Below are positions 62,920 to 64,000 of a stretch of 64,000 nucleotides of DNA, piece after piece. This DNA comes from Dillenia suffruticosa (taxonomy: Eukaryota; Streptophyta; Magnoliopsida; Dilleniales; Dilleniaceae). The DNA lies in contig JAVTVX010000013.1 in assembly GCA_033439265.1 (NCBI GenBank), positions 2,010,501 to 2,074,500 of the forward strand, in the 5' to 3' direction. Positions within the stretch are counted from its first letter, which is position 1. Every line of letters begins with the position of its first letter. The notes under the pieces were generated by a model. That model saw nothing but the letters and a program-made list of their open reading frames with translations, had not been told where the DNA came from and ran no database searches. The position numbers were made by a program, and so were the translations under genes.

Positions 62920-64000
62920 GAGATCCTTGGTCGGGACCAACGTGGGTTAAATTAACTGGATGTGAGGTTGAATACCTTTAAACATAATCGAAATTCAATT
63001 TATGTTGGGAGTATTGGCCCCTCATGTGTATGGAGCATTCCTCGTTGGGAGACCCGTCCTCCGAAAGAAACCACTGCAGCGGTCGGTCTGGATTAGTCGG
63101 GGCGAAATCTCGGATACCGGATGGTTTCCAAAACATGGTAAAAAAAAAAAAAAAAATCCTTGGCCGGGTGAGAAAAAAAAAAGATGGGCATTTTCTTTTC
63201 AAAACAAAGGGGAAAAAAAAAAATAGAGGGCCCATTTAATTAAATAGAACTGGGTAAGAAAAATAGAGAAAAGTGTGCATGGGCCTGATCTTTTTCAAAC
63301 AAAAAAAGGGCCATGCAAATTAAATAGAGAGAGATAAATTAGAAAGTCCAACAAAAGAAAAACAAAAAAGAAAGCAAAGGATTCAAAGATGGGGAGCCGA
63401 GCCAGAAAATGCTGGCATTTTTCTCAACGTGAGTCACAAATATTACAAATTCTACAAAATCAATAATCAGAAAACTGAATAAAAGCACTTCGATGTAAAG
63501 CCTAAATATGCGAGTCTGCCAAATTGATCTGATTGTCGACCACATAGGAATAGATGGTGGTAGAACCATTGCGAGATGGCACAAAGACTTCATAGCTAGA
63601 CGCATTGTGGAAGCATCACTAGATGGCACAAAGTCAGTGCGTCTTCCTCACAGTAGGCCTGCCTAGTCCACAATGGACAAAAGAAATTAAGAAACTTAAA
63701 AACAAGTTTTATTTTTTTTATTTTCCTCTCTCTCTCTCTCTCATGGAAAGGTTATGGGGAAGACATACTTGCAAAGGAGTTCCCTAGCAAGTCATATTTG
63801 GAACTCTCGGAGCATGATTGGTTTTTTCATGTTGCAAAGAAGAATAATGTCATCATATGTTCTAAAGTTGTACTACTTTGGTACTCGTATAAAGGACCTC
63901 CACCCACATACAGGACAGAGCACGTTTCTTGATCATGAAAACAAAAATGCATCTAACTGGAAAGGATAAGATACCCATTTCAACAGATTCTATATAAAAA
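61182..64000. other. Gene-poor right end of the window
   Basis: No supported gene. Contents: poly(G) at 62226-62239; the long GA tract at 62844-62917; a GC-richer block at 63010-63130 with the repeat-like phrase GGATACCGGATGG; and a duplicated word AGATGGCACAAAG (63573, 63621). The frame at 63754-63969 has no family features. Confidence 0.45.
62844..62917. repeat. Compound (TG)n(AG)n microsatellite
   Basis: A short TG run passes into about 30 AG units. Confidence 0.95.

Noticed and set aside
1..64000. Intact LTR retrotransposon or endogenous pararetrovirus
   Set aside because: No gag-pol or reverse transcriptase core was seen beyond the LINE RNase H tail, and no long LTR pair was found.

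Overview
The window is AT-rich nuclear DNA from a flowering plant, most likely a eudicot. The evidence is spliced genes with GT-AG introns, plant-only families (NAC, SAUR, BPG2, galacturonokinase), abundant TA/GA/CT microsatellites, and decayed plant retroelements. No prokaryotic, organellar or viral block was seen. Gene models were built by hand: splice sites were checked for GT-AG (or GC-AG), for reading phase across each junction, and against family sequence known from memory.

Layout, left to right. (1) 103-2221, minus: five exons of a GNAT-like protein that runs off the left edge. (2) 4323-5090, minus: an intronless F-box gene (At5g04010 type) with ACGT-core elements and a 57-bp tandem repeat upstream. 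(3) 6496-10673, plus: RPF2 (Brix family, 60S ribosome assembly), with a telo-box and a leader intron. (4) 15270-18158, plus: a BEARSKIN-type NAC transcription factor of the root cap. (5) 19479-23074, plus: BPG2, a chloroplast circularly permuted GTPase. (6) 25675-31573, plus: a GPI1/PIG-Q homologue whose first six exons look intact while the last three carry several disabling differences. (7) 33877-35496, minus: a PP2C-type phosphatase. (8) 35.9-39.7 kb: repeat-rich, with a CACTA-like terminus, a PPR-DYW relic and a LINE RNase H tail. (9) 43563-44060, minus: a SAUR gene. (10) 49785-58421, plus: a 14-exon galacturonokinase gene with two apparent GC-AG introns. (11) 58.4-64 kb: gene-poor, with microsatellites, a duplicated 108-bp segment and a SINE.

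The genes serve unrelated processes (ribosome assembly, root cap development, plastid translation, GPI-anchor synthesis, phosphatase signalling, auxin response, sugar salvage), as is usual in plant genomes. The BPG2-GPI1 neighbourhood matches the order remembered from Arabidopsis (AT3G57180/AT3G57170), so the damaged GPI1 is probably the ancestral-position copy. No novel gene system is evident. The strongest leads are the eroded GPI1 3' half, the non-canonical introns of the galacturonokinase gene, the altered NAC-domain residues, and at least three sequence types of tRNA-derived SINE recognisable from Pol III A/B boxes.
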